Assembly (NCBI GenBank): GCA_036346405.1
Contig: CM070562.1
Span: 66,926,195-66,990,194 of the forward strand
DNA: 64,000 bases
Origin: Phyllostachys edulis
Lineage: Eukaryota; Streptophyta; Magnoliopsida; Poales; Poaceae
Reading direction: 5' to 3'
This document shows positions 1 to 10,508 of the stretch, piece after piece; within the stretch, counting starts at the first letter, position 1, and each line of letters begins with the position of its first letter. A program made the translations under genes and the position numbers. A model generated the notes under the pieces. It saw nothing but the letters and a program-made list of their open reading frames with translations. It had not been told where the DNA came from and ran no database searches.

Positions 1-296
1 CAGCACCAAATTCTCTTGTCTTTCTTGTGTTACGTGTTCGCATGTGTACTGCAAACTTTTGTCGCTTCTAAGTGTGCTTCGCCAAGGGCGGCTTCCACGA
101 CGCCAAGGTGCACTTGGCGGGGCTGTCATGTTGGATGCTCATCAACGTGAAGGCGAGCGCCGAGTTCATGTCGCACGTACAAGGATCGGTTGTATTATCT
201 TCGGTTTATGCCAACAATTGATATCAGCGTATGAGTTTTTGATTTGTGTTCAAGATTATATCGCGTTCTTCGAAGAGTGGTATCACTGGTGACGAG
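1..296 (+). other. 5' flank of an old Copia element, with PBS-like site
   Basis: This stretch holds no convincing gene. At 278-285 the bases TGGTATCA match the start of the usual Copia primer-binding site (complementary to the initiator Met-tRNA), and a Copia gag-like frame begins right after it. The DNA to the left of 278 is therefore probably the end of a decayed 5' LTR. A GC-rich piece at 80-200 could be read as a short peptide, but I recognise no family. The LTR boundary cannot be fixed because the partner LTR is not in the window. Confidence 0.3.
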
Positions 297-560
297 GTGA
301 CGTCGGGTGCGACGGCGATAGCGAAGGAGAGTTCCGCTGTCTCGCTGCATTATCCGATGCTCATAAAAAGCAATTATCTGATATGGGCAATCAAGATGAA
401 GGTGTAAATCTTGGCGCTCAAGGAGTGTGGGGCCAGCGGTTGAGGGCAACAGCGTCGATGTGTGCAAGGATCGAGATAGCCTTAGCGGCCATCTATGGAT
501 ACATCGGCAGCTCTTCCTCTTGGCGAAAGGGGCGGTCAAAGCTGCGCGGAAGGTGTTGAA
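297..560 (+). pseudogene. Copia gag fragment (older element, Copia-0)
   Basis: The + strand encodes peptides typical of the N-terminal part of plant Copia gag, such as SLHYPMLIKSNYLIWAIKMK followed shortly by a VWGAVEG segment. Gag forms the virus-like particle of the retrotransposon. The frame is broken after about 80 residues and changes phase near 490-560, so this is not a working gene. It lies directly after a PBS-like site at 278-285, as expected for an element on the + strand. The protease of what is probably the same element follows at 936-1141 and resumes at 6113. The assignment to one element is inferred from order and strand. Confidence 0.6.
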
Positions 561-607
561 GGCGATACATCTTGGTGCCGATCATCGAAATCACGAAGGT
601 GAGGGCG

Positions 608-785
608 TTCGGAAGGTGTGTTCGCCGTCTGAGTCGAGTCCGTGGAGTTAGTATGGGGCGTTGAGAAGATGTGTTCGCCGTCTGAGTTGAGTTAAATGGG
701 GCGCTAAGAAGATGTGTTCACCGTCTGAGTCGTTGAGTCGGGATGTTGAAAAGATGTGTTCGCCATCCTAAGTTGAGTACGGGTT
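608..785 (+). repeat. Imperfect tandem repeat, about four copies
   Basis: The phrase GTGTTCGCCGTCTGAGT returns at roughly 50-bp spacing (near 617, 669, 713 and 755), with variable spacers built from GAGTTGAGT and ATGGGGCG pieces. It interrupts the Copia-0 gag reading frame and probably arose by local slippage or unequal exchange. Confidence 0.7.
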
Positions 786-935
786 GAGCAAGTCGTAGAT
801 GAGATCGACTGGCTCAATGAGTAAGAGCTCAAGACGTATTTGAGTTGTGCCACCGTCTTCGGCCGATTGTGTGAGCCAAATTGAAGTCGAGTCAAACTAA
901 CTGTCAAGTCCACTTAATAAGTAAGTGCACAAAGA

Positions 936-1141
936 TTGAGAAGAATGGCGCCACTTCACGAGTCACCACCCTTGTGGGATCAATCCCACCTGATCGCTGC
1001 ACTCACTAATATGTCATTGCTGACAACCTTCCCGTCTCTGGCGGGTCATGGACACGGGTGCTACCTCACATGTCCTCCAGCACTGCAAATCTCCACTCTT
1101 GTTTTCCCTCTTCCTCTCCTTCCACAGTCATAGTTGGAAAT
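936..1141 (+). pseudogene. Copia-0 gag end and protease start
   Basis: In shifting frames the + strand reads LWDQSHLIAAL, then MDTGATSH, then STANLHSCFPSS and VIVGN. This is the order expected for the end of gag and the start of the aspartic protease of a plant Copia element; DTGA is the protease active-site motif. The frame stops being Copia-0 at 1141, where a second Copia element of opposite strand begins, and it resumes at 6113. Frameshifts within the block show decay before or after that insertion. Confidence 0.7.
1137..1141. repeat. Target-site duplication GAAAT, left copy (Copia-1)
   Basis: GAAAT directly precedes the left LTR of Copia-1 and is repeated at 6113-6117 directly after the right LTR. 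Confidence 0.92.
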
Positions 1142-1475
1142 TGTCGCAAAATTTCTCCGCTCAAAACTCACCCAAGAACTCAAGAACACGAACAAGAACA
1201 AGAACCACGGTGTTTTGTCTTTGCGAAAAGATTGAGCAGCGTTTTGATTTAATTGACTGGAATTTAAAGACTACTGAGAGGAGGATCGTGTCCTCCATGT
1301 GCGCTGCGGACTCGGTTAGTGCGCCATCCCGCGATCATCCGTGCAGCGCGGCCTTGAGCTCCCTCTTGCATGGCCGTTTGAGCTCCACTCTTGCATGGCT
1401 GAAACAAATGGCCATGCCTTGACCGACTCAAGCGGAAATAAAATTTGGGATACAAGCGCGGGATTACAAGTGACA
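1142..1475 (-). repeat. 3' LTR of Copia-1
   Basis: A 334-bp block starting TGTCGCAAAATTTCTCC and ending GGATTACAAGTGACA on the + strand. It matches 5759-6112 over its whole length apart from indels and substitutions. Because the element is on the - strand, this left copy is the 3' LTR. Confidence 0.93.
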
Positions 1476-1739
1476 TTCTCCTCCTAATCACGGCTGAAGC
1501 TTGGTGTTGACAATGCCGATCCGGTCGCGCGGCTCACGGAACTTCACGCATCCAAGTGGCCGTCAAAATGTCATGGTGATCGTAGTGCGATCGCTCAAGG
1601 ACAATCTTCCGCCATCAACGCACTCTCGATATAGTGGAATTTTGTATCTATGTGCTTGCTTCTATCGTGATGGGCGGGATTCTTCTTGAGATCGATGGTG
1701 ACTTGTTGTCCACCTTGGCGCGGTGCTCTAGACTACGGC

Positions 1740-4700
1740 GGAGAAGTCTCGGCTGACCAAGTCAACGAGATGCCTGGCGAGCGCTTCGCCGCGGCGATGT
1801 ACTCGCCTCACATGATGAAAGAGCCACCACCTTACGCTTGCTTGGCGCCAAGTGATGGGACTAATGCGAGAAGCGATGAAACCGCCGCTTCGTGCTCTGC
1901 GATCGTCGATGTCGCGGCGAAATCGCCATCGCTATAACCGATCGGCCGGTCTTGCTCCTCTTCGATCTTCCATAATGAACACCATAATCAAGTGTACCTG
2001 TGATGTAGAGGAGAAGATGCTTGACCGCCGCGTGATGATCCTCATGCGGCTCCTCCATGAAGTGGCTCACGTATCCCACCGCGTAGGCGAGATCAGGTCG
2101 CGTGTTTACCAAGTACATGAGCCCGCCGACGATGCTTCTATACTCCGTCGCGTTCACCAGCGGGCTGGTACTGGCCTTGCTCAACTTGAGGCGGGCTTCC
2201 ATGGGAACAGAGCATACATTGCAGCCCGCCATGCCGCTTCGCTCAAGCAGCTTCACGGCATAGGTGGACTGACATAGACTGATGCCTCTCGGACCTTGAC
2301 ACACCTCAATTCCGAGATAGTAGGAGAGCAACCCGAGGTCACTCATCCTGAACAGCTTCATCATCTCAAGCTTAAATTTGTTGATGTCGTCGTTCCCGTG
2401 CCCGGTGATGATCAAGTCATCGATGTAGATGCCGACGATGGTAGTGGCGCCCTAGCTTTGGCGTGTATCGCCGTGCTCCGTGCTCCTCTGGAAACCAAGC
2501 GACAAAAGTGGCGTCGAGCTTGGCATTCCGAACCACAGGTGTTAGCGAAGGCCGTGAGTGCTTTCTGAGTCGAAGCACCTTGTGTTCAGCACCGTCGACG
2601 GTGAAACCGGGCGGCTGAACGACGTATTCCTCTTCTAGGAGCTCGCCGTTTAGGAACGCACTCTTGACGTCCATGTGGTGGACCTACCACCCCTCGTGCG
2701 CCGCCACGGCGAGCAGCAGCCGCACGGACTCCATGCAGGCCACCGGCGCGAACACCTCGTCGAAGTTGATGTCGGCGCGTTGCACGTACCCCTTCACCAC
2801 CAACCGCGCCTTGTGTTTGACAATGGTACCGTGCTCGTCGCGCTTCACCTTGAAGACCCATTTCAGCCCGATGGCCCGGTGTCAAGAAAGGGAGATCGGC
2901 GAGCTCCCAGGTGCTGTTGTCGTCAATGGATTTCATCTCCTATAGCATCGCGGCGCCGTACACAGGTCTTTCTTTCGGCCTCGCCGAATAGGCGCTCCTC
3001 GGCAGTGGTGAAGTGGAGCTCTTCGTACTTGAGGACGCGTGATGCGAGGCCTGGTGTCGGCGCCTGCCCCAGCACATTGTCCAACGCGCGGAATCGGAGC
3101 GGGGCATCATCGTGATCAGCGTCGAGCTCGTCCTCAGCGTTGGCTGGTAGAGTGACGAACTCCACCTCTGGTTCCACTACGCCCTCGGTCGCCACTGGTG
3201 TAGGGGTCCTGGTCGATGACGCGCCACCCAGTGGCGTCGAGGGAGTCGTGGGCGTCTGCGGCGCCTCATTTTGGGCACTCGCTCCGCCGCCTTTCGCCGC
3301 GCCAGGCACGTATGCCGTGATGTACTCCACGGTGAACGGCTCCTCTATGTCCATGCCACCGTGCTCGTCCCAGCTCCTTCTGCGCGCCTCGCCGAAACGG
3401 CGTCGCGGCGTGATGTGGGCGTGCTTGTACCTGCTGGATCGAACACGATGCGCCTTGGATCCTTCTTCATATCCGGCGAAGATCATCCGGAGAGCTCCGA
3501 TCGTCAAGCTTCTTCGGTGTGGCTGCGTGTTCTTGACATGTGCGGCGACCAAAAGTCGAAGGAAGTGCACGTGGGCTTCTTGCCGTGCCATGCCTCATCT
3601 GGCGTCTTGCCGTCGAGCTCACGGTCGATCTTGTGGTTGAGAATGAAGACAGCGGTGGTAGCGGCCTCGCCCGAAGATCCACAGCAAGTTCTTCGCCTTC
3701 ATCATCTTTGCGGGCCATGCCCTAGCATTTAGTTCGCGGCGCTCCACGACCCATTTCTTTGTGGCGAGTAGGGGCCGTGGTGCCATTGAACACCTGCTCT
3801 CTGCGATGAAGTCGAACTTCGATCGGCGTGAACTCTCCACGTGGTCGATGCGGAGCACCTTCAACTTCGCCGGACTCCACCTCGCCCTTGCCTTGAAGCG
3901 CTTGATTGCGCGGTAGCAGATCCTTGCTTGCGAAGGAGAGCCACATGTAGCGGCTCATGTCATCTACTAGCGGCGAAATGGCGGCTCCCACTCGGTGTGG
4001 TAGGTGACCTGGTCGCGAGAAGTCGCCATGTACCGGCTCAAGGGCCTCCTACGCGCAGCGTGCCTTCTCTGGGAGCGAGTTGCGGCGGCGCTGCCGCGAA
4101 GCCATTATCGCCTGATCAATGTGATCAGCGTGTAGCAACCGGGCACCATGTCGTCGTAGCGCCAACTTCGCGGCGCTGGAAGGCGATGTGGCCAAAGCGC
4201 TCGTGCCATCGCCACGCCTCGGCGTTGCGTCGTCGCGAGAAACACATCGGCGCCGCGATGTTCGACTGATGGAGTAGAGCCGTTCTTGGGCGCCGCACCG
4301 AGCGAGTTGACCTGCTGGTCCGGATCTTCATCGGCCGTCGTCGATGTGAATCTGGCGGCGGATTCATCCGGTACCCGGCAATGATAAGGTTGGCGGTGAG
4401 ACGGGGAATGAGGTACACCCCGGTCAGGGCGCGATGCTCGCCATTCTTGCGAGAAAAAAACGCGTCTGCGCGGCCCTCGATGCTGACCACGGACCCGTCC
4501 CCGAACTTGACCATGCCGATGATTGCGTCGTCAAGCTCAAAGAAGGCGGCGCGCGACCCAGTCATATGATTGGTTGCGCCCGTGTCCAGGTACCAGAAGC
4601 CGTCGTCGCGCTCGCCATCTCGGTCAGTGGCGAACTTTAGCCTCCACGAGCGGTAGCTCGCATTGCGGCGGCGGTGTCGACAGCGGCGGGGTGGCGGCGG

Positions 4701-5705
4701 CGTGGCGGAAGGTGAAAGCAGGCTGGATCGCCCGATCCTGCGCCATCAGCAGCGTGGACTCTTCATCTTCACCCTGAGCAACGTGGGCCTCCGCCTGACG
4801 GGGCTACGACCGGCACTCCCTGGCCCAATGGCCCATCTTACCGCAGTTGCGGCACTTCTCCTTCGACATGTCATGGTTTCCGCCCAAGCTCGAGTGTTCA
4901 CCGCTTGACAAGCCGCGGCGAGGATGGCGACGACGATTGCTGGACTTGGAGCCACCTGAGGATGCCTCGCCCTTCTTCCGCTCCTTCACCCGCGCCTCCC
5001 ACTGCTCCTCAGTGAGTCTGATTTACCACCGGCCGTGGCGGCGCGAGCTCGAACACATCTCTGCCGCCTTTAGGTGACGAGTAACCTCCTCCACAGAGAG
5101 CGTCGAGAGATCAAGCAAAGTTTCAATTGACAATGCGATCTGACCAAACACAGGCGGCACCCGTGCGGTACTTCTCCACCACCTTCTGCGTGGGCTCGGG
5201 ATCGTGGCGTCGCCCGGTGGTTGGCGATGCGGTGAGCCGCGTAGCAAAGTCATCCGCGGACTTCGCCATCGCGGAATGCAATGCGCTCATACTCCTTGTG
5301 GAGCTTGAGCAGCGGCCTTGCGCGCGATCCGCAACCGTTGCGCATGGTCTTGTGACCTCCCGCGTCCTTGGCATTTTTCCTTGGGCGAAGATGAGATCAT
5401 CTCCGTGGGGCGCCCTTCAAGATGGCCTCAATGCCATCCGGTCCTCCTAACGGTCATGCGGCCGTGCTCGGCGGCGTTCCACAAACCGCGCTGGGCATGA
5501 CCTTCATCATGAGGGCCCAATCCCCATAGTTGGTCTTGGTGAGGCGGATGCGGCGCGATCCGCCGACCTCCCGCCGTCTTGTGCACGATCGGCTCGTAGC
5601 CGTCGCCGTCTCTCGCGCCGCTGCTACTGCCGCCACTGCCATCAGTGCGGCGGCCTGACCGTTGGTGCGGGGATGGTCGCGATGACTCGAGAAGTCCAGC
5701 GGCAT
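1740..5705 (-). pseudogene. Copia-1 gag-pol remnant
   Basis: The likely start is the ATG at 5705, 40 bp after the PBS, opening with MPLDFSSHRD. Going left on the - strand I see gag (LTKTNYGDWALMMKV near 5540), a CCHC zinc knuckle (CRNCGKMGHWAREC near 4810-4850), and protease and pre-integrase peptides (MTGSRAAFFELDD at 4565, then LTGVYLIPRL). These are followed by the integrase tail (MIFAGYEEGSKAHR near 3480), RT (MDVKSAFLNGEL at 2674; IDDLIITG near 2400-2440, the YVDD-box equivalent; YYLGIEVCQG) and RNase H (ALSSCEA near 1800). Frames change repeatedly and stops are frequent. Gag would form particles; pol would cleave, integrate and reverse-transcribe. It cannot be made as one protein here. 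Confidence 0.9.
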
Positions 5706-5744
5706 GGCGCTTCGAATAGCGATCGAGACCCAGTGCGATAACGA

Positions 5745-5756
5745 GGCTCGATACCA
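5745..5756 (-). promoter_or_regulatory. Primer-binding site of Copia-1
   Basis: On the - strand it reads TGGTATCGAGCC, one base unlike the common TGGTATCAGAGC type that pairs with initiator Met-tRNA. It sits 2 bp from the 5' LTR. Minus-strand DNA synthesis would start here. Confidence 0.8.
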
Positions 5757-5758
5757 AT

Positions 5759-6112
5759 TGTCATAAAATTTCTCCGCTCAAAACTCACCCAAGAACTCAA
5801 GAACACGAACAAGAACCACGGTGTTTTGTCTGCGAAAGATTGAGCAGCGTTTTGATTTAATTGGTGGAATTTAAAGACTCTGAGAGGAGGATCGTGTCCT
5901 CCATATGCGCTAGCGGACTCGGTTCGTCGCGCCATCCCGCACGATCATCCGTGCTTGCGCTTGCCTTGCAGCGCGTCTTGAAGCTAACGTCGAGCTCCAC
6001 TACTGCATGGCCGTTTCGAGCTCCACTACTGCATGGCTGAAACAAATGGCCATGCCTTGACCGACTCAAACGGAAATAAAGCTGGGATACAAGCGCAGGA
6101 TTACAAGTGACA
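5759..6112 (-). repeat. 5' LTR of Copia-1
   Basis: A 354-bp partner of 1142-1475, starting TGTCATAAAATTTCTCC and ending GGATTACAAGTGACA on the + strand. It lies next to the primer-binding site and so is the 5' LTR. Confidence 0.93.
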
Positions 6113-6117
6113 GAAAT
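6113..6117. repeat. Target-site duplication GAAAT, right copy (Copia-1)
   Basis: Matches 1137-1141. Removing the element plus one copy restores a continuous protease-like frame in the host Copia-0 element. Confidence 0.92.
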
Positions 6118-6512
6118 GGTTCTACTCTTCCCATTACTCACATTGGACGTACATCTATTTCTACACCTTCTGTTCCCTTACATCTCCACCATATTCTCGT
6201 TGCTCCTAACCTGATTACAAACCTGATTTCTGTTCGATCTTTCGCTCGTGATGACTCAGTTTCTGTTGAAATTGATCCACATGGCTTCTCTATCAAGGAT
6301 CTGGGCACCAAGATGGAACTCCTCCGCTGTAACAGCAACGGCAATCTCTACCCCTTTTCGTCCAGCAGCTCCTCGTTTCTACCTCAAGCTCTTCATGTTG
6401 TCACAGACTCCATCTCCTAGTGGCATCAATGGCTTGGGCATCCAAAACGAAGTTCTTCTTTGGTGCTGCGTTCTCTCGAATTCCTGTAATAAGCGGACTA
6501 ATACTTGTCACG
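6113..6512 (+). pseudogene. Copia-0 protease end and pre-integrase domain
   Basis: Directly after Copia-1 the + strand resumes the older element: STLPITHIG, then LHHILVAPNLITNLISVRSF, then WHQWLGHP. These match the protease end and GAG-pre-integrase zinc-binding region of plant Copia polyproteins. The homology stops at 6512, at the point where the next Cys-X2-Cys half of the zinc site would be read, and an LTR-like terminus starts at 6513. Copia-0 was therefore cut at least twice by other elements. The remainder of its integrase and RT is not found in this window. Confidence 0.75.
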
Positions 6513-7500
6513 TGTGACGCCCGGTGCCATCACACCTTTGGTGACGATACCAGCTTAAGGATTATTACCCGAAAAAGCCAGCTTTCTCGAGTAATGATCC
6601 TAATTAGAGTTTTGCGATGAAAATAGTTAGGACTACCTTCTGTTGCACTTGTCAGCCTTAAGGCTAGGATTGTAGCACAAATGAAGTGGTACTAAGTCCT
6701 CGAAGTAGTAGCCCCACCGTAGTTGTCATTTAGCATCGCTTTAATGTATTCGATTAAATAAGCTTCTAAACAAGGGGATTAATAGTAAGGTTAAATCTGA
6801 CGATACTCAGCAAACACTTAATAAGCAAAATCGATGCTATGCACAATTAACCCCCATCCATTTCCAGTCCCTACCTAGAATCACAATAGTTTAAAAATAC
6901 GGTTTTATGTGAGAAAAAATTCAATTTAAAAATCTACTAGTCACTCGTATCGTGGGTTCAAGCCTGTGAAAAGGATCCCGTAGACTCCAATCCAGGAGAC
7001 ATGTGTGATCATGTTTTAACTCTGCAGAGGTTGTATCATTTTACCCACGATAACCCATGACCATAAATGCCTTCAGACTTCTGTGTTTCTTTTAACACGG
7101 TGCTAGATTAGAGTCCAGAGCTTTTCTCGATGTCCATACTTAATACCTCCACCCAGCTAGGTTTCCCCAAACTGTTGTAGTCGGGTAACACCCGCTACTC
7201 CACCAGCGCAATATAGCACTACTAGGCAATATACAACACCCAACTCCCTAGGCTGAAATCCCTCTGCACTAAAACAAAAGAAAAATACAATAGTACGTTC
7301 AGTGTGGAGGTATTATTACTTAATAGGGATACTAAGCCCAACCATATACTTGGTTCCGTGGTGAAACCACGGTATTACGGCTCACTAACGAGAGTGAGAG
7401 TGGTTTAGATCCTTAAATATTATCCGTATGTAGAGGACCCGCACTCACCATCGAATGAACCAGGTACCCTCTACCCACCTACTAATATTTAGTGGTCAAT
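6513..7500 (-). mobile_element. Gypsy-type LTR piece, minus orientation (LTR0)
   Basis: The block begins TGTGACGCCCGG at the exact break in the Copia-0 frame. At 7012-7045 it carries, on the - strand, the phrase GGGTAAAATGATACAACCTC followed by TGCAGAGTTAAA. This phrase is shared with the other long LTRs in the window (9777, 57097, and 49547 on the - strand). No coding frames are present. The right boundary is uncertain and could lie anywhere up to about 8590. Element class is inferred from the shared LTR phrase and the TG terminus. Confidence 0.5.
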
Positions 7501-8589
7501 TTGCTCCATCAATTGGCCACGAACATATGTATCATAATCGACACCCATACGACTTATTTTATTATAAAACAATTTATGCAAGTAGATAATATTTATCATG
7601 GTGAAAATAATTTATATGGAAATATGACTCTTGAAATGATCAAGGATGACATGCACGAGTGTCCAAGATCTAGTTCAACTCCGATCGACAAGTTCCTCAT
7701 CTGGTTTAGCTTTTGCATTTCGGCATGTATATTTTGACTTAATTAAATTGAAATCCTTATTTTTGGTATGTGCAAATATGTTGGGTGACAAAGCGAGTCA
7801 ATCCTATGCTCGGGATACAATGTGTCCACGTACTAGTACTTAGGCTAAGCATGCCTTAATTAAATTTCCTAAACTTAATAAATCATGTATCTGTCTTCTT
7901 GCGGTAGGAGCATATGGCGGAAGGGCCTTTTAGAGTACAGTGAGGAGGCACCGAGGTCTACTTGTTGTGGCTGTTGGTGGGTGATGTTCCTAGGGTCCCA
8001 CGCGACAACATCAACATGCACATGATTTAAATGCATATCTTGGCTAAGCGGTGAGAGGTGGAGAGATCGACCCTCGCTGGGGCCCAGCGATGCTATCTTG
8101 TGACGTCTGCGTGTCTGTGAGACACATCCCACGGGTTGGGACAACTCCATCCTCTCCGGATGCCAGCTGCTTCTTCATTGTGGTCCTTGGCGTTCGGATC
8201 GAGCGACCATAGTTGGACACAGAACTGCACAATCTCCATGTACGCTGACAATGACGATGTGGGCTGGCCGACGATGGGTACGGTGTGGTGTCACCGACAG
8301 GTAAGTTTTCTAAATATTTATTCTTTTTCGTAATGTAATTCAATTTTTGTGCTAAGTTTCCGTTGTTGTATTCCACATATCACCTTCACCCCGATCACTA
8401 CGCACACGTCCTACGCGGACTACGTTGCAATGTTCGATTAGTTGACGGATGACCGCATCATATGGACACTGTACACTCCCAGCAGTGTCTGCGCACACAC
8501 CGAGGCTGTCGAGCCTATGCCTGCGAGACCATGCGTGTTGGTACCTTGAGGTGCTTGGTACGATGTCTTCACTTGTGAGCGTGTCAACG
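7501..8589. other. AT-rich non-coding stretch, nothing recognised
   Basis: Short frames on both strands have no recognisable domain. The stretch may be the unresolved 5' part of one of the flanking LTRs. Confidence 0.5.
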
Positions 8590-10508
8590 CCATGTGGGTC
8601 CCACATGTTAGGATTTTCTTTTATTTCTTTTCGAGCCGAAATTTCCAAGGCTAACGTCAGCCTGCGTCATAATCCGGTTTTTCCGTAGGAAAATAATTAG
8701 AAATTCAATAAATCCTATTTAGGGTATTTCTTGATTTAAACTTCAAAGGCCATATCTTCTTCATCGAACTCCGATTGAGCCCATTCAAAATTTTAAATTC
8801 ATTTAAATTTGAGATCTATTTATCTGAGATTTTTATTTATTTTTTTGAGTTTATTTTATCTCTGTTATTTATTTTTTTTGTTTATTTGCTTCATTTGGGA
8901 GTAGACGTTGATAGTTCAGGGAACTTTGAAGAAGGAGGAGTGCCTCAAGATCAAGATAAGTATCTAGATCTATTCCAAGGCAAGTTATACCTTTGATCAT
9001 ATTGAACCCAGCTTTCAAAAGTTATATTGATTCAAATTAATGCATTTACTTTAAAGTATTTATTTAAATGCTTTTGGGTTTAGTTATATCCACCTTGTCT
9101 ATTGTTATGTCATAATCTTTTGTCACCCTAGATTAGTTCATTATTTAGTTGGTAATGTCATAACACCAACATGGGTTGGTTAGATACGAGTAGATTGCTT
9201 AGCCATACCACGAGTCATCATTTCATGTGAGTTGCAATTATGAATTTGACAAAGTGATTATGGAACTTTGTGTTAAAACTGTGTGCTATGTGTTATTATC
9301 TTATGATAGTATGTGTTGCACTTAACCAACAGGGTCGAAAAAGATTTAGACTAAAGTAAGTGATGGATACTAAGTGATATGGTGGAGCTCAGTGCGTGGG
9401 ATTTAAAAAGATTGGTTACTTAGTTAGAAATTGGAAGTCTTGCTTTGGTCAGTTAAGGACTTAACTTTATGCGTCATTGAACTGGGCCTTCCGTACAATC
9501 ACATGCCTGATGGGATGGGCCTAACTTAGTAGGTTATGGAGTCTCGACATTGACTACTCAGGTAGTAGGTTAGGCTCTGTGCATGGGTGGAGGTGTGTAC
9601 TACTAGGTAGATCACATCACGGGATGGTTCGTCGCATCCCTGTCCAACGGTGTGTGTCGAACTAATTTTTTCAGTGAGTTAGTATCGGCGGTAAAGCACA
9701 TCGGGAGTGTCAATGTTTGAGATGAAGTTTCTAAAAGGTTTTGTTATGATTAGTGCTAGCTACACTAGTTATATCGTGTGGGTAAAGTGTGCAACCTCTG
9801 TAGAGTGTTAAATCAATCTATTCAAATATCCACGTCCGCGGTCATGGACATGCTCGGGGATTTCACACGAGGGTTAGATTTTCATAAAACACTTGAGAAG
9901 GGAGCTGTGTGATCTAAGTCATATGGCTGTGTGAATAACTTGATTAGACTTTATGTTCTTTGTGAAACCAAACTGTTAAATCAATATTGTTTATTTGTTT
10001 TATGTTACGCTTTAATCTATTATTCATATTTAAATTACAATTGTTGCATTTCTGCAAAAGAACTACAGAAACCATTCCTTGGAATAAGCCATCATGCATA
10101 AATTGCATTCTGTGGTATGACTTGCGAGTATGGTTGTGTACTCATGCTTGCTATAATTAATCAACAGAAGTGGAGGAGTGTTCGCCTGCTTTTGAGGAGG
10201 AGTTCTACGAAGGTGCCGATCGTTAGGTCTTGATTCCAGTTGGTTGTCTGTGGTGAATCGATGGGTTTCCGTTGAAGAGTTTTGTTCCACTGTTGCTTAT
10301 TTCATTATTGCCAGCCATGCGAGGCTTAATAAATGTAAACTCGACCATAAGGTCAAAATGATTATTTGTTATTCAAATTAATCATTTATGCTATTATTTC
10401 GTCTTGTGTAGATCGATATTCATCTATGTTGACTTTGTGTGCAATAGCGTGATTCTAGACTAGTACATTATACACAGATGGTCCAGAATTGCATTTTTGG
10501 GTCCCAAC
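8590..10508 (+). mobile_element. Gypsy-type LTR, 3' part, plus orientation (LTR1)
   Basis: This region aligns by eye with the 3' part of the 4.2-kb LTR at 53576-57818. Shared phrases include AACTCCGATTGAG, AAGGCAAGTTATACCTTTGA, ATCTTTTGTCACCCTAG, the GGGTAAAGTGTGCAACCTCT block near 9780 and GGGATTTCACAC. It ends GGGTCCCAAC at 10508, where the other copy ends GGTCCCGACA. The next base starts the LTR of Copia-2, so Copia-2 seems to have inserted at or one base before its end. No protein is encoded. The left boundary is not resolved. Confidence 0.65.

Larger units (their letters stand above)
1142..6112 (-). mobile_element. Complete degenerate Copia retrotransposon (Copia-1)
   Basis: A 4,971-bp element on the - strand. 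It has two similar LTRs (1142-1475 and 5759-6112) that both begin TGTC and end GTGACA on the + strand. A primer-binding site abuts the right LTR, and gag, protease, integrase, RT and RNase H remnants lie in the Copia order between the LTRs. The five bases GAAAT flank it on both sides (1137-1141 and 6113-6117), a perfect target-site duplication. It is inserted in the protease region of an older + strand Copia element. The coding region carries many stops and frameshifts, and the LTRs differ by several indels, so it is not a recent insertion. Confidence 0.93.

Noticed and set aside
1861..3115. + strand frames of 90-146 codons
   Set aside because: Antisense shadows of Copia-1 RT and integrase.
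6945..6975. GGGTTCAAGCC, like a tRNA T-loop
   Set aside because: No matching acceptor stem, D arm or anticodon arm around it; not a tRNA gene.
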